Shown here: positions 36,499-49,400 of the stretch, piece after piece | Layout of the letters: each line of letters begins with the position of its first letter | How positions within the stretch are numbered: the stretch's first letter is position 1 | Assembly: GCA_013350335.1 (NCBI GenBank) | Contig: CM023537.1 | Location: forward strand, 46,374,111 to 46,438,110 | DNA length: 64,000 nucleotides | Reading direction: 5' to 3' | DNA from: Chimonanthus salicifolius | Taxonomy: Eukaryota; Streptophyta; Magnoliopsida; Laurales; Calycanthaceae | Program-made: the position numbers and the translations under genes | Notes under the pieces: model-generated | Databases searched by the model: none | What the model was told of the DNA's origin: nothing | Seen by the model: only the letters and a program-made list of their open reading frames with translations

Positions 36499-38739
36499 TG
36501 ATGCAGACATTTTGGAGCATATGATTCACCAATTTTATTTTTCTGTTTATTTGGTTTGATGTAATTTATTTTTATTTACTTATTATCTGAGGGTATTTTA
36601 GACTTTTTTCATACAAGGGTATTTTGGTCTTTTCATCTGTAATTGCGTACAAGTATGTTGTAAGCCCATTAGGGCATTAGTGAATCGATGAATGAAGAAT
36701 AGAATTGTGCGGCAGGAAAACTCCACGTGCAACACAGTGGTGAGAAATCACGGAACCTCAGCAAGAAGCAGGAGGACGGTGAGAAGCCATCGGAAAGGGT
36801 GTGAAGCCTCTTCCAATCCAGGTATTTATCTATCCATCTCTAATCTTTTCTCTTTTCTCTTCCTTTTCTCGTTTTTTTTTTCCTTTTTGATTACCCGAAT
36901 CCAAACCAAAACCACCCCACAGCCATCACCCATAATCCCAAGCCCATTTGGACCCTTTCCTAATCCAAACAGCCATCGCCCCCTCTCCAAAGAGGCCTTT
37001 GCTGCTGTCGTGCCCTGTTTCCCAGCCCCTTGGTTTCCAGCTTCCCCTTCTCCAAGCCCCCACTGTTGTCGCCAGCCCTTCAAAACCCCTCCATTGGTGT
37101 TGCCTCTTGCCCAAATCCCTTTTTCCCTTTCCGCAGCCAGCTATACACCCTTTTCCTCTTTCCTGCAGCTAGCCATATACCCTCTACCCCCATCGCCAGC
37201 CTTTCCGTAACCCCTAAGCCTTTGCCAGATCCAATCTTCTGTCCTACTGAACCTTCCATCCATTTGTATCCCTCTTATTCCACTCATATCCTACTTTTTC
37301 TTCCATCTGTATCCCCATTTTGTTTCTTTTTGTATCCATTTTGTTTCTTACGTGCCTAACTTTTCAATGTGTTAACCCATGTGCCCATTTGACTCATTTA
37401 ACATATTATATTTTGAACTCAACTATTTCCATTCACACATTAGTTCTTAGTATTTGCATATTTATTTGTGATAAATTTATATTAATTAATTGTAAGTATT
37501 AATTGATTATCTAATTTCAGCCCATTTTAACTTTAGAGTACATTATTTTCATCCTCTTTTAATTTTTAGGAAACCACCTTAGGCATTAAAGGTTACCCTA
37601 TCTCCTTGCCCTGTGTAAGAAGCACCGATATGGGGATACGGCAAATTTTGAAAAACTAGGTTACGGGTGTGGCAGGATACGCCGAATTAAAAAATTATTT
37701 AAATTATTTTGACCTAAGTATTAATTTTTATCATTTAAATTGCACTTAAACATATCCTAAAAGGTTGAAGTGATGATCATTAAATAATATAAAAGTTGTG
37801 CCTTTATTTTACATTTTTATATTGAAGTACCAAGAAATTGAAATGAAATAAAAGTGACAATGCCTCACTCTACAAGTTTTTTCCCTTTCTTTTTGACAAT
37901 TTGAGTTCAATGGTAGTTTCTTCAATTGCAGACAATCTAACGATGAAACAGACATACATATGGCTAATTTACTTTGAAAATAACTACTAGTCTAACTTCA
38001 CGTAATTCATAGTTTGATACTACACTGTAGTTCATGTGGCTAATTTATGTAGTACATGCAACAAAATTGAACCAATTTGATAGAACTTCAAAATGAGGAT
38101 TTTCTTAAAGCAAAATTTTCAAGAGAGAGAGAACTGATTAAATAAATCATCCACATCTACATTAAACTATATAAAAGAAAAATAACTCAATGAACTTGGT
38201 GGATTGATGGGAATAAAATAAATAAAAGATGGAAAAGGGACGGTAAGATGGGTTTGGCATGAACAGGGTCTGTATGGTGTTGGGTTCAGGTTTGGTGGTG
38301 TGATAAGTGGGCTAAATGGAGGGAAGAAGATGGTGGGTGAAGGACTGAACTTGGGTTTGGTAGGGGTTTGGGCGAATAGAAGAAGAGGATATAGAATAGG
38401 GAAAGGGGATGAAGATGGGAGATGGACGCACCTGTTACAGGTTCGGACAGAGCCTTCTAGGCACAGATGACAGGGGAAACTCAAGTTGTCTGGCCGAAAA
38501 GGTGTCTAAAACAGGTGGCGGCAAGGGTAAAGAGGGCTTCTAGGTGATCACGACAGCAGAGGGTGAGTCAAAGGAGAGAACGGCAGCAGTTGGGACGGTT
38601 TTGGGGGTCGCGGAAACACAGGGAGGGAATATGGGAGGTGGCGACAGGGTTTAGGACGTCTCTGGGAGGGTGGCGAAAGGACAGGGATGGGTAGTGGAGG
38701 TTATGGCGATGGCTAAAGGAGAAGAAAATGAAAAAATAA

Positions 38740-38775
<36 letters not shown>

Positions 38776-39161
38776 AAATTGAAACCGTACCTCTCAATCG
38801 TCTCCTTCCTTCGTTCTTTCCTCTCCTTTTCCTTTCTTCTGTCTTGAGTTCTTCAAGCTTCCTTAGGGTTAGGGTTACGGCCCCTTTTAAACAAAAGCCC
38901 CTTTTAAAAAATAAGAAAAAAGCGAAAAAATGTGTGTCCGGGCGTAGAAATAAAAAAAAAAAAAAGCCGTGTCCGCACTTGTTCACGTGTGTCCAGGCGT
39001 ATCCGAGTGATGTATCGGGGCATATCCCTATTTAAAAAAATATTTAATTAATTGGATACGTATCCAACACGTATCCAAGCCATATCAGGCCATATCCGTG
39101 TCGAAAACATACCCGACACGGATACTCGAGGGGTTTCGAAGTATCCGTGCTTCATTGGTCA
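36499..39161 (+). mobile_element. Solo LTR C with internal DNA element, TSD GCACC
   Basis: Inserted in the outer 5' LTR with perfect GCACC duplications (36494-36498 and 39162-39166). The uninterrupted outer right LTR reads straight through GGCACCCTATTTTGGG, confirming the junction. It starts TGATGCAGACATT and ends TTGGTCA, with no second LTR or pol. After removing the 1.5-kb insert at 37619-39153 about 1.13 kb remains, close to the 1051-bp LTR of the neighbouring gypsy. Its 3' part (TAGGCATTAAAGGTTACC) also resembles that LTR's end. Confidence 0.82.
37619..39153. mobile_element. 1.5-kb non-autonomous DNA element with GAAGCAC termini
   Basis: The left end GAAGCACCGATAT and the inverted right end GAAGCACGGATAC match at 11 of 13 bases. 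The right 170 bp is crowded with GTATCC/GGATAC words (for example GGATACGTATCC, CGACACGGATAC), as subterminal transposase sites often are. The interior (about 38220-38900) is GC-richer, possibly captured genomic sequence, but I recognise no gene. No clear target duplication was found, so the superfamily is open. A (GA)n run lies at 38744-38772. Confidence 0.55.
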
Positions 39162-39620
39162 GCACCCTATTTTGGGCACCCAACAATTGAATAAACAATT
39201 ATCTTTGCTGCACTTTGCACATTTATCAAACTTGAAGTGGACTTCGGTTCGATTTTGAGAGGCTTCAGGTCGTATCCTGGATCTTCAGATCCAACCCTCG
39301 AGCTTCGGTCCAAAACAAGTACCATGTTTAAAAAATCGTTTGCTTTGTGTTTGAGTTTCGATTAAGAATTAATTTCATTATTTTCTCTTTTTAATTCAAA
39401 TTCATCATTTAATTAAAAGAGGATATTATTAATCTTAACTCATTCACAAAGGCACTCGACTGGGAAACTTGTCGTCGTCGACCAATTACTAATTGGGCTT
39501 CGACAAGTAGCATGTTCGTAGATACTTGAATGGCTAGGGGTTCCAACAACCGTAAGATTATTGGACCCAAATTTCTGTGAACATTGGACTTGTTCGGTGA
39601 AACAACTCATGCTTGCATCA

Positions 39621-39637
39621 GTTGGTCATCAGAGCGA
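39621..39637 (+). promoter_or_regulatory. Outer gypsy primer-binding site (degenerate)
   Basis: GTTGGTCATCAGAGCGA follows the left LTR end directly and resembles the initiator-Met PBS TGGTATCAGAGC. Confidence 0.6.
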
Positions 39638-41229
39638 GAAGTTCCTCGAAATTTTGTGTTCGGCAACTTACTTTTCGCATATTGAAGAGATTCTTCATGA
39701 TTTTGGTTGTTTAATCACAAAACAATTGTCAGTTCAGTTTTTTTCATCAAGTTGTAATCAATTGGACAGTATTTTGTTATTTTCATCAATCTGAAAAAAA
39801 TTATAACTACCCAACATTGATTCTAAGAGCCGGCCGTAATTTTTTTCTTTTGATTGGTGAGGTCTATCTCCATGATTGTTGCTTGCCTCAGAGAACTGTG
39901 CTTAAACCAATTCTTTGAGCAATAATGTGTGGTTGGTGGACTGATATTGTAACCGTGGATTTTTGTTGCATTTTCAAAAACTGGACGTTGTGTTTAAGAC
40001 CAACATCACTGCTACTCGAGAACATTGCCTGAGGATTGATTAGAAGTGGTTGTTTGAAGAAGACAGCAGATTGAAATCTGTAGGACCAGAAACATGTGAC
40101 TTGAAAGAATAAAAAAACGTATCAATTGGACTCCAAATTTTGAAATCTCTAGTGTGGATACCCCTGTAAAAGAGCTTTCTAACAAAAAAAATTCAGCCAG
40201 ATTGGAGTTCCAGAGAGCAAGTTATGGTGATTTTGGTGACAGGTACAGTATTTGGTAGTTTCAGCAGAGAGAATCTGAACTAGGAATTGTTGAATTTTCT
40301 TCATATTCATCTATTCTCAGAACAGTCTGAAAATTTACGTGAGGATTGATTTACCAGTTATCTTTCTCTAGTAAAAATTTCAGTTGATTTTGAGTACCAA
40401 AGAACCCATTTACAAAAGAGTTAATTGGCATGTTCAGAACTGTAGTTTTCTGCAGTCCAGATTAGAACAACAGTGTTACAGAATTTTTTTTGGCATATCA
40501 GTAGTTCTCAGAAAAATCTGAAAAAAATTGTAAGGGTGTACCTATCAGTTACCTTCGAAAAATTTCAGTGGAATTTGAGTTCCATAGATCAAGACACTTC
40601 AGTATTATTGAACATGCTACAGGACTGACATTTACTCTGCAATACAGATCTGAGAAGCAGATTGCGTGAATTTTTAAACCATCAGTAGGGCTCAGATAAG
40701 TCTGAAATTTTTTGTGGGGTTTAGATACAAAAGTCAACTGACCAGGAAAAATTAATTGCAGTATTTTGAGTTGTGGTGATTTATGTACAGAAGCCTTATC
40801 AGACAATGGCAGAACAGTCATTTAATACAGAAGCAGACTTGAAGTGTTGTATTACAGCGTCATTTTGATTAACCTACCAGTCCCAAAAATTCTAAATTTT
40901 TCTAGGCTGATAGATCTCACAGTTACCTTTCCTGAAAATCATTGGTCAACAGAATAGTTCTGGGCAGAAACTGATTGATCTTTGGCATACAACATTTGTT
41001 TGTGGGGAACAGTAAAGTTTGTTTGTCCGATGCTCATGAGGAGTGTACATTCAAATTCATTATTGCCCTTCTATGATTGTTATCTTCAGTATCACTTGAG
41101 CAATGCCGTTGATCCAGTATCGTGTTGATTGACAGCATGCTTTTATGATTGTGTTGAATTGATGTGCAGTTGACAGTGCATTTTTCCTTGCTCTTTCTTC
41201 CTCCTTGTTCTCTTTGCTGTTTGATCACC
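39638..41229 (+). other. Untranslated leader of the outer gypsy element
   Basis: About 1.6 kb between PBS and gag with no supportable coding region. It is rich in short recurring phrases such as TCTGAAAA and CAGTTACCTT, typical of a degenerate leader. Confidence 0.55.
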
Positions 41230-43530
41230 ATGGCCACCCATGCATACAACACTCAGAACAATCTGGGAAGAAATGATGACGACTACGCGCAGCTCAGTTC
41301 TAAAGTTGTGATGATCGTGTCGATGCTCTTGCTTTGCAAGTTGGTGAACTATCAAGAACCATCAAAATAGTTGGTTACCCAGATGGCCACCCCTCCTCGC
41401 AGCGTGCACACCTCTCCGTCAGCCCGGGGCTCAAGGGCGACAGGTCATGAGTCACCATAGATTGACTCAAGGTTCAGCAAAAGACAGCGGCCTAGACATC
41501 GCAACACCCGGCTGATCCAACCCACCTTCCAGAGTAGAGGACCCTTACCCAATTAAGGTTGACATTCTTGAATTCATAGGTAGGATATCTGGGGATGAGT
41601 TTTTAGAATGGGTTGAGACTGTTGATAACATGTTTGAGTGTGGAAGAGTGCCTTACGTAAACGAGTTGATCTTGTAATTATTAAATTGAAAGGGAGTGCA
41701 TTAGTGTGGTTCAAACGAGTAAGATCTGAGAGGAAAACCCAGGGGAAAGAAAAAAATTCAATCTTGGGAAAAGCTCAAAAAGGTCATGTACAAAACATTC
41801 ATGCTACCCAACCATGCAAAAGATGTTGGGTTTCCCTCCTTAGTGGAGGAAACCTTTGGCATCCCAAGGTGCATGACCTTAGAAGTAGAAGTGCCTCATC
41901 GGAATGAGGAATGGCTCTTTGGAAATGGGAGATGACTCATTGAAATGGGAGATACCTCTTTGGGAATGGGAAATGGCTCATTGGTTAAAGAAGTCTCCTT
42001 GAAAGTGGAGGAGTCTCCTGGGATGTGGAGAAGTGTCCTAGGGAGTTGAAAGGAGCTCATTGTGGCCTATTTTTCACACCTTTCCTAAGCCTATATAAAC
42101 CTCACTCCTCTCCTCACTTCATCATTCCACCAATTCCATCATCCAAGTGAGAGAAAGAGCCTCACTTAGAGTAATAAGCAATCCTCTTGTGCATTCAAGA
42201 GAGAGTGTGGTGGTGAATATCTCTAAAGGTGACTTTGGAAGAAACGACGGTGCTACCACTTCGGTGAGATTGTCCTTTTATTGTGTTATCAATCTGTTGT
42301 ATACTCTTGATGTTACTATCCTCTTTTGTCTAAAAGAGAATTGCTTCTAATCCCATTTTTTTATAGTGGAAGATTGATTCGAAGTTTGTCTCGTGGATGT
42401 AGGCACATTGCCGAACCACGTAAATATTGGTGTCACTTTTGTGGTTGCATATCTGATTATTTTATTGCCTTTCTATTTCATTCACACATGTGGGAAAATA
42501 TTTGATCCAGGAATTGCTACGTTTCAACTTGTTAAACAGTTTCTTTCCCAACAAAAGATCTCTTCCAGCGCCTACAAAACATCATACAAGGACCGTCTGT
42601 CAGCGAGTATACAGAAGAATTCAACCTTATGTTAACCCACAACAACTTGGTAGAGTCTGATGGACAGGATTGTCTCATGGTATTGTTACGGGACTTCGCT
42701 CCTCCATTGGCGATTTCATGTTTACCCTTGATCTCCATAACTTGGCCACGGCTTATCAAAATGCGGTCCAGTTAGAAAACATTGAGAGTAGTGAGTTTGT
42801 ACCGCCCCAACAAAGAGCAGACCCACGAACCCCAAGTCCTCAACTGGAGGTTCACCCACACAGGTTGTTTCCAAAGACACTTGGCAACCTTCGACTTTAG
42901 GCCATCCTGCAAGTCCCAAGTTGAAGTGTTTCCGTTGCAATGGACTGGGTCAAAGGGCGTCCAAGTGTACAACTCAACGCGCGAACCTGGACCAAGATGG
43001 ACGTGAAGAGAAGACAAAACAAAATGGAGAAAGTGACTACGGTGCTGAGGGGATCATATATGGAGATTCGGGTGAGAACTTCTCATACGATGGTCTCTCA
43101 TGGCTCCTAAAGAGCAGCTATAAAAGACAAGGCTACGCAACTGTCATGCATGCAGCTAGGACATATGGCTTTGGAGAGTCTGAACCAACAGGTAGGCCTA
43201 GTGCACAGTGATAGCGATGTGGTAGCCGTAGAAGCAGATGCATTATCAATGACATCTCTACTCTTAAGGTAACAGGAATGATGTAGGGGCCTGCAGGTCG
43301 AATACTCAGCGGTGAATAGTGGTTCACACTTGCCAATATCCATGGAAAAGTCCTTGATGATGGACATTAATCCCACATCGCAAGAGCAGGTGTTCAGTGG
43401 TGAGGCATTTCCTCAGACTACCTCCAATGTCGCAAACCTGAAGCCTTATTAGAGTGAAGAACCTCTTCAGAGAGACAATGGTCAAAGTGGGGATAAAGGC
43501 AACTCAAGGTCGAGTTCTCTTCAGGAGGGA
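41230..43530 (+). pseudogene. Outer gypsy gag, broken and interrupted by a solo LTR
   Basis: A start is possible at ATGGCCACCC (41230). The retrotransposon gag domain is readable as LKGSALVWFKRVRSERKTQG (about 41685-41745), then SWEKLKK, then MYKTFMLPNHAK. It resumes after the solo LTR as LFQRLQN, EYTEEFNLMLTHNNLVES (about 42605-42660). A zinc-knuckle relic CFRCNGLGQRASKC (about 42924-42965) has Gln where the metal-binding His should be. Stops and frameshifts are frequent. No protease, RT or integrase follows; the sequence runs on to the PPT. Confidence 0.85.
41824..42553 (+). mobile_element. Solo LTR D, copia-type, 730 bp, TSD AAAGA
   Basis: Begins TGTTGGGTTTCCC and ends TTTCCCAACA, flanked by AAAGA on both sides (41819-41823, 42554-42558). 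Excising it restores the gag reading CATGCAAAAGATCTCTTCC. It has a TATA box (CTATATAAACC, about 42092) and, near the end, CCGAACCACGTAAAT, a motif common near the 3' end of plant copia LTRs. Confidence 0.9.
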
Positions 43531-43535
43531 GGAGA
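43521..43535 (+). promoter_or_regulatory. Outer gypsy polypurine tract
   Basis: TCAGGAGGGAGGAGA directly before the right LTR start TGATGTGG. Confidence 0.8.
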
Positions 43536-44878
43536 TGATGTGGACACAATGATAGTCTTATGAGTGGTATGGACTTATACTGTATTGTGGATGATTGCAC
43601 TGGCTTTTATGGACCATCAGGGATATAAATCTCGGCCAATACACATATCTCGGGTTTTCAAGGACCGAGATATCTAGGTCGATACGCACAGTATCGGCCA
43701 GAGACAAAATAATTCGGCCAATATGGCCGAGATCTCGACCGAATATCGATTGTTTTTTTTTAAAAAAAAAAAACAGCCTTTTTATTTTTTTTAAATGAAT
43801 TTTTCGAAAAAAAAAAGCCACAAAGATTTTCAAAAAAAAAATTTGAGGAGAGAGAAAAAATCTCAGCAAGGCTAATTTTTCGACCCCTGTGGACCATTAT
43901 GATCATCACAACCCAAACTGGAAACAGGCTAATGGGACCTCTCATTTCACAGGCCCAACGCAGTTAGACCCAATTCGGGCCAGACCACAGTCCAAGTCCA
44001 AATCCAATACCACCAAGCTCAATTCACCAAGGCCCACGACTCCCAAGCCCTAATCCATCTCCATTTTGGCGCCCCAATCCCATGTTTCTCTCCACTTGAC
44101 CCACATTCGTCCATACCCTATCCTATCTATGCTATGGTCGATCCTAGCTTGGATATGGAGATAACGGGTTTTCTAGATTTGCTTGATTTGAATTTGAACT
44201 TAAACTTTCTAGATTGTGGAGACTAAGTAGGATTAGAACACTAAATGTCCAATTTTGATTGGCTGTTGTAAGATAACCCAAATCCATATGGAGTTTGGGT
44301 TATCACAAAGTCTTAGAGATAGAGTCTTGAATGATTTAGACACTAGTTTTTAGGTTCTTGGGCGGTCCCAACACTATGGACACCCAAGCCTAGGGTTTTA
44401 TCTCTTCTTTTCTATTTTCCTATTTAAGCACATGTAAGGCACCCTATTTTGGGCACCCAATTATTGAATAAACAATTATCTTTGCCACACTTTGCGCATT
44501 TATCAAACTTGAAGTGGACTTCGGTCGTATCCTAGATCTTCGGATCCAACCCTCGAGCTTCGGTCCAAAACAAGTACCATGTTTAAATAATCGTTTGCTT
44601 CGTGTTTGAGTTTCGATTAAGGATTAATTTCATTACTTTCTCTTTTTAATTCAAATTCATCACTTAATTAAAAGAGGATATTATTAATCTTAACTCATTC
44701 ACAAAGGCACTCGATTCATGGGAAACTTGTCATTGTCGACCAATTATTAATTGGGCTTCGGCAAAAAGCATGTTCGTGGATACTCAAATGGCTAGGGGTT
44801 CCAACAACCGTAAGATTATTGGGTCCGAATTTCAGCGAGCATTGGGCTTGTTCGGTGAAATGACCCATGCTTGCATCA
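43536..44878 (+). repeat. Outer gypsy 3' LTR with hAT MITE
   Basis: TGATGTGGACACAATG to GCTTGCATCA, 1343 bp including a 272-bp MITE. It is collinear with the three pieces of the left LTR and serves as the key to the nested structure. Confidence 0.87.
43618..43889. mobile_element. hAT-type MITE, 272 bp, TSD TGGACCAT
   Basis: Perfect 8-bp duplication TGGACCAT (43610-43617, 43890-43897) and terminal CAGGG/CCCTG, the signature of hAT elements. The interior carries ATCTCGGCC, GTATCGGCC and GGCCGAGAT words and long A/T runs. No transposase. It has a likely relative at 18298-18409. Confidence 0.88.
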
Positions 44879-44883
44879 TATTC

Positions 44884-46220
44884 CAAGTAATAGACTTCCA
44901 ATTTCAAAGACTTGATCCAACCCAGTTAATACTTTCCCAAGATGATTATTACTGAGGGAAGTTATAATCAGTGATGCAAGGTTTGGGACTATGTACTTCA
45001 ACCTAGGCAAAATAAACTACGTACGACACAAGTAAAATGAAGAGAAGTATTATATAGGTACTTCTAGCACTCCATTGTATAGGCAAAAGTCAATCATAAA
45101 TAGATGATGCAAGCTCATCTACAAAAGGTGGACCCCATTCACACATTGTCATAGATTTTATTTTATGTAAAATTAAATTGCTCAAAATTTTCTGATTTAT
45201 AAAGCATCTAATGAAGAAAAATTGAAATAAGAGGCTTAGGTCCATACACTACCAAGGGTCCAAGCCAATTGTACAACATTTAGGATGATTATTCTTGTGT
45301 TTTTTTTTTTAAAGATGTGATTATTCTTATTCTTGAGGCCCATAAAATCCAGGTGCAAGGGAATAATGAATTTCCACAAAGCCATCCAAGATCTACACAA
45401 AAAGGGAATGAACCTACAAGAAATTCTTATGTTCACCACTTGTTAATACCATATATCCTAAATTTTAGTACTCAAAATATCAACAAGGATTTGGCAACCC
45501 TAAGGATGTACTTTTTTGTGGCTTTTGTTTCTTAATTATTATGCAGTTATTATGCAGTGTCAAACAACCATTGGTGGGGAATGTTCTTAATAATGTGGAT
45601 GGATAAGAGGAGATTTTGAAATGTAATCATGTGTCATTTGTGAATAGACAACCAAGGAATGCTAAAAGTTTAGTTTCTTTTATTTTCTACCTCAATTTCA
45701 TGTACAAATAAGGCCTTTGGCCCATGGCATAAACAAGTTATTTTTAGTGTTACTTTTCCTTGACCTTGTGAGGTTGTTTCTTAGTGAATTTGTTGTTGAG
45801 TTAGTTAGATAATTCTGAGTGTTCAGTTAATTCTAATTGAATTTCTTGTTGAAATTGAGAAAAGCTTTTGAGAATTCAATTCTATCCAATTGACTGTTCG
45901 AAGATCCTAGTCAGTGAATTAATGCATTCAATATCCTTAGGTGAGGTTTTGAGCTTATTCATTGAGAGTGAACCTTAACTGAGCCTCTGCAGCATTTTCT
46001 TGTAATTCTAAGATTCTACTGTCAATTTGAACCTAGGATTACATTAACAAAAAAGGAATGAAGTTTCTTAAGGCCTATCAATGCATGATAAATGCGCAAG
46101 ACCTTATTCAAAGCTCATGACATCTGCAAAAGTTCTATGAAAAATTACTGCATACCTTGTAGATGGGAAAAAACATCTAATGGGATTTTGCATGCATATG
46201 GCTGTATATATAATACAACT
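44884..46220. other. Region between the gypsy stack and the kinase gene 3' end
   Basis: No coding region recognised. The part nearest 46220 must contain the kinase 3' UTR and poly(A) site (minus strand). The rest is unclassified AT-rich sequence. Confidence 0.5.
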
Positions 46221-46362
46221 TCAGTGATAACTCTCAGCAATTGCCTTTGTCTCCTCTCCTTGTTTCCAGATAACATCTTTCAAGCCAATGGAGAGGCTTT
46301 TATAAAACTGAATTCATGCAAATCCAGAATTTCAGATTAGCCAATCCATCCAATGATCATAT

Positions 46363-46410
<48 letters not shown>

Positions 46411-49400
46411 TTGCATATGATTAACAAAAATTAGATTAATATCACTAATACTAGGAGTTATTTATCTAGAGACGGGAGTTCCAATATCATACATTATGAA
46501 ATTCCAGTGTATCACCCCCTGACTTGCGAACTTCAACCATGTACACGGAAGGGGCTACCTCAAAGATCTGTAAGGATAAGGAGTCAGTTTTTTATACACC
46601 GATTGCATGAACAGATTGGTATTTCAATTCCACCTAAATCCTAGTAGACATATTAACTAATCTCATTTTCACTTTTCTTTAGAACAGCAAACTGCGAAGA
46701 AAGTGATCCAACAGAGAAATACCTCTGTTGCTATGGATAATTGGCCCTTCCTTCCACTTTTTGAGCCTTGCAACTTCAGCTATTACATTAAAGAAAAAGA
46801 AACAGAAACATGAACAGAATCATAGGAAAAAAAAAATGGAGAAATATATGAGGAAAAGAAAGGAGGGGGAGGGTGGCAGGGAAACATTGATGGCATCAGA
46901 CATGTTCACAAGGCTATTCAAATGTCACACCACTTCAGGATTTTTCTCCTTTTCAATAGTAACAAGATTTGAATCTGTGGTGTTTATGGTTGCGGCAATA
47001 AAAACCTTCCAACCGTGCTTGTCTTTTGTCCACTTCCGGATATTATTAATAAGATTTATGCAATTAAATTTTTTATTACATAGGCATTTTCTGAAATATG
47101 CTCGTGTTACAAAATATCTTTATTACTAGGAATCTCTGCAGAAGTTTGAGTTGTCTAGTTGTTCATTATGTCATATCATGCATCCGTGTAAATGATAATC
47201 TACTAAACCTCTACATGTTGAAGTGCATGATTAAGAAAATGACTGCACCTTGTAATTCTTTTTCTTCACATTGAATCCAAGAGGCTTGGCAGCTTCTTCA
47301 ATCTTTGAAATGATCTCAGCAGCAGAGCATTTTGATGCAAACCTTGTTTCCCTTTTGACAAGACTCTGAACATTGCACAAAGGAAATATCTATCACATTT
47401 AAGCATCTTGTGTACAATAATTTTAGCAATAAATTGGAGATTGTAGAATGATATAATTTGAAATGTGATTTCGCACTACTTTTTAATAAAATTAATGTCA
47501 GGAAATCTTGGCAGCATTCATAAATTTTCTAAATCTATTTACCTTGCAGCTTAGAAGCCGGTATGTTCACTGCCGCTTTAATAAAAAAACAAAAAATAAA
47601 AACTATTCATGACAGGCTTTGCAACTTTGTGAGAAGAAGTTGCAAATTTCATCAATTGAGAAACATTAAACTACATTTCCCCAAACAAATAAATGAAACA
47701 ACAAAGACAGTCAACTCTGTGAAAAGGTTGTCTAAAGTGAAAATGGTAATATAGAAAGACTGGAAGAGAGAGATCATGCAATTAGACGAGTTTTGACCTA
47801 TAAGGAAAGTTCTTCATTGTTAGAACATAATGAGAGTTGTAATACATGGTGAGGAAAAAGCTTTCCAGGGTCAGCACACCTCATGTACGCCTATATGTCT
47901 AATGCTAAAAACTTGAAACATCCATTTCATTTTTCTCTGCATTCCTTTTCTTATAGACCCATTTCTAAACTAGATAAAATATAGCACTCTTGACACCAAA
48001 TAGGTGGAATAAGGCTTTAATTAATGATGATATAAGAGCATGATCTTCCACAACATACCATTTCTTTTTCAAATAGACTAGCAAGATTGAGTCCTTGTGA
48101 TTTGGAGATAAGCTCGAATGCATTCATCACTACAGGTCGTTCTTCTCTTCTCTCAACGACAAGACTTTCAGGCTCCTGTGAGAATTTTGCAATGAATTTA
48201 ATTATATTAAATGCAACAACTTTAATCCATCACAACTATTCAATGAATATTACCCTAGATTCATCGAAAATGGCATCCACATCATCAAGATCAGTCACAT
48301 CTGAGGTTTCAAAAGTAGGAGGTTGATAACCTTTCTTAAACCAATCGTTTTCAATGATCTCAGGAACAGTAATCCGCTGCAAAATAGCATGAGAGCATTT
48401 TAGCATGTCAAATTTATTTTACCACCATCACAAAGAGGAAGTAACCAACTCCTAAACACATTTGCCTTGACGCATCATTCCGGCTATGGGAAATTATACT
48501 GATAGATACATCACAATGGATGAAATTTGTGAAGAAACCTGGATTACAATTTAAATAGTTCTTATCTGATCGATAATTTCCACAGATCATAATATCAACT
48601 TTTTTTTCTTTTTTTTTTTTTTGGGGGGGGGGGGGGACATAATATCATCTGAATAGAGGAGTAAATCATAGCAAAAGACATCAAAAAGAGCATTTGTCTG
48701 TACAGTTAAGGGATTAGGGTCCAGAATCCTTTTGATTAGTTTCTTAGCACTGGAAGAGAACCATGAAGGACAAGTAAAATCTGCCTTGATGATCTGCAAC
48801 GACAACATACAAGTAAGTAATGCGTTGAAACAAAATTTAATTTTATACTGAATAAAATACAGTCATTAGACTTAAACCCACCTTTTTATATAATGTCATA
48901 AGGTTGGATTCTTCAAAAGGCAAGTACCCCGCCATGAGAACAAAAAGGATTACCCCACATGACCATAGATCAGCTTTTGCCCCATCATAGCCTTTGTTGT
49001 TGATCACCTGAATTTAAGAATGTTCAGCCGTAAGGTGAGAAACAGTTAACTGGGAAAAGAGATGCAGTACCTCTGGAGCAACATAATTGGGGGTCCCACA
49101 TGTCGTATAAAGCAACCCATCTTCCTGCAATGAAATGTTTTTAAGAATTTCAATAAACTTGGTTAACAAGATCTCTTTAATGGTTAACAAATTTTTTTAT
49201 TAAAGTACATACATAACAACTAAACTTCGTACGACAGTGTACAAATATGGCAAGAAAGAAAATATAACATCTGCAAAGGAAATAGATGATCCCATATCTT
49301 GTACACTACGCTCTGCTACCCATCACCAATTCTACCTCGACATCACTTTGGCTAATGTATTGCCTCCACATTCAATTCTATCAGAATGTACTGGCAGGTT

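Larger units (their letters stand above)
29844..44878 (+). mobile_element. Outer Ty3/gypsy element, gag-only, carrying nested insertions
   Basis: Two copies of one LTR family bound the element. Left LTR pieces are 29844-30033, 36052-36498 and 39167-39620 (sum about 1091 bp); the right LTR is 43536-44878 (about 1063 bp without its MITE). Both start TGATG(C/T)GGACACAATG and end CATGCTTGCATCA. The flanks TATTT and TATTC (44879-44883) look like an aged TSD. The internal part (39621-43535) has a PBS-like TTGGTCATCAGAGC, a long leader, a broken gag, and a PPT (TCAGGAGGGAGGAGA) just before the right LTR, but no pol. It appears to be a non-autonomous, gag-only element. The LTRs differ at many sites, so it is older than its inserts. 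Confidence 0.87.

Noticed and set aside
38651..39035. Two overlapping frames across a GA microsatellite
   Set aside because: Openness is caused by the simple repeat and A-runs.
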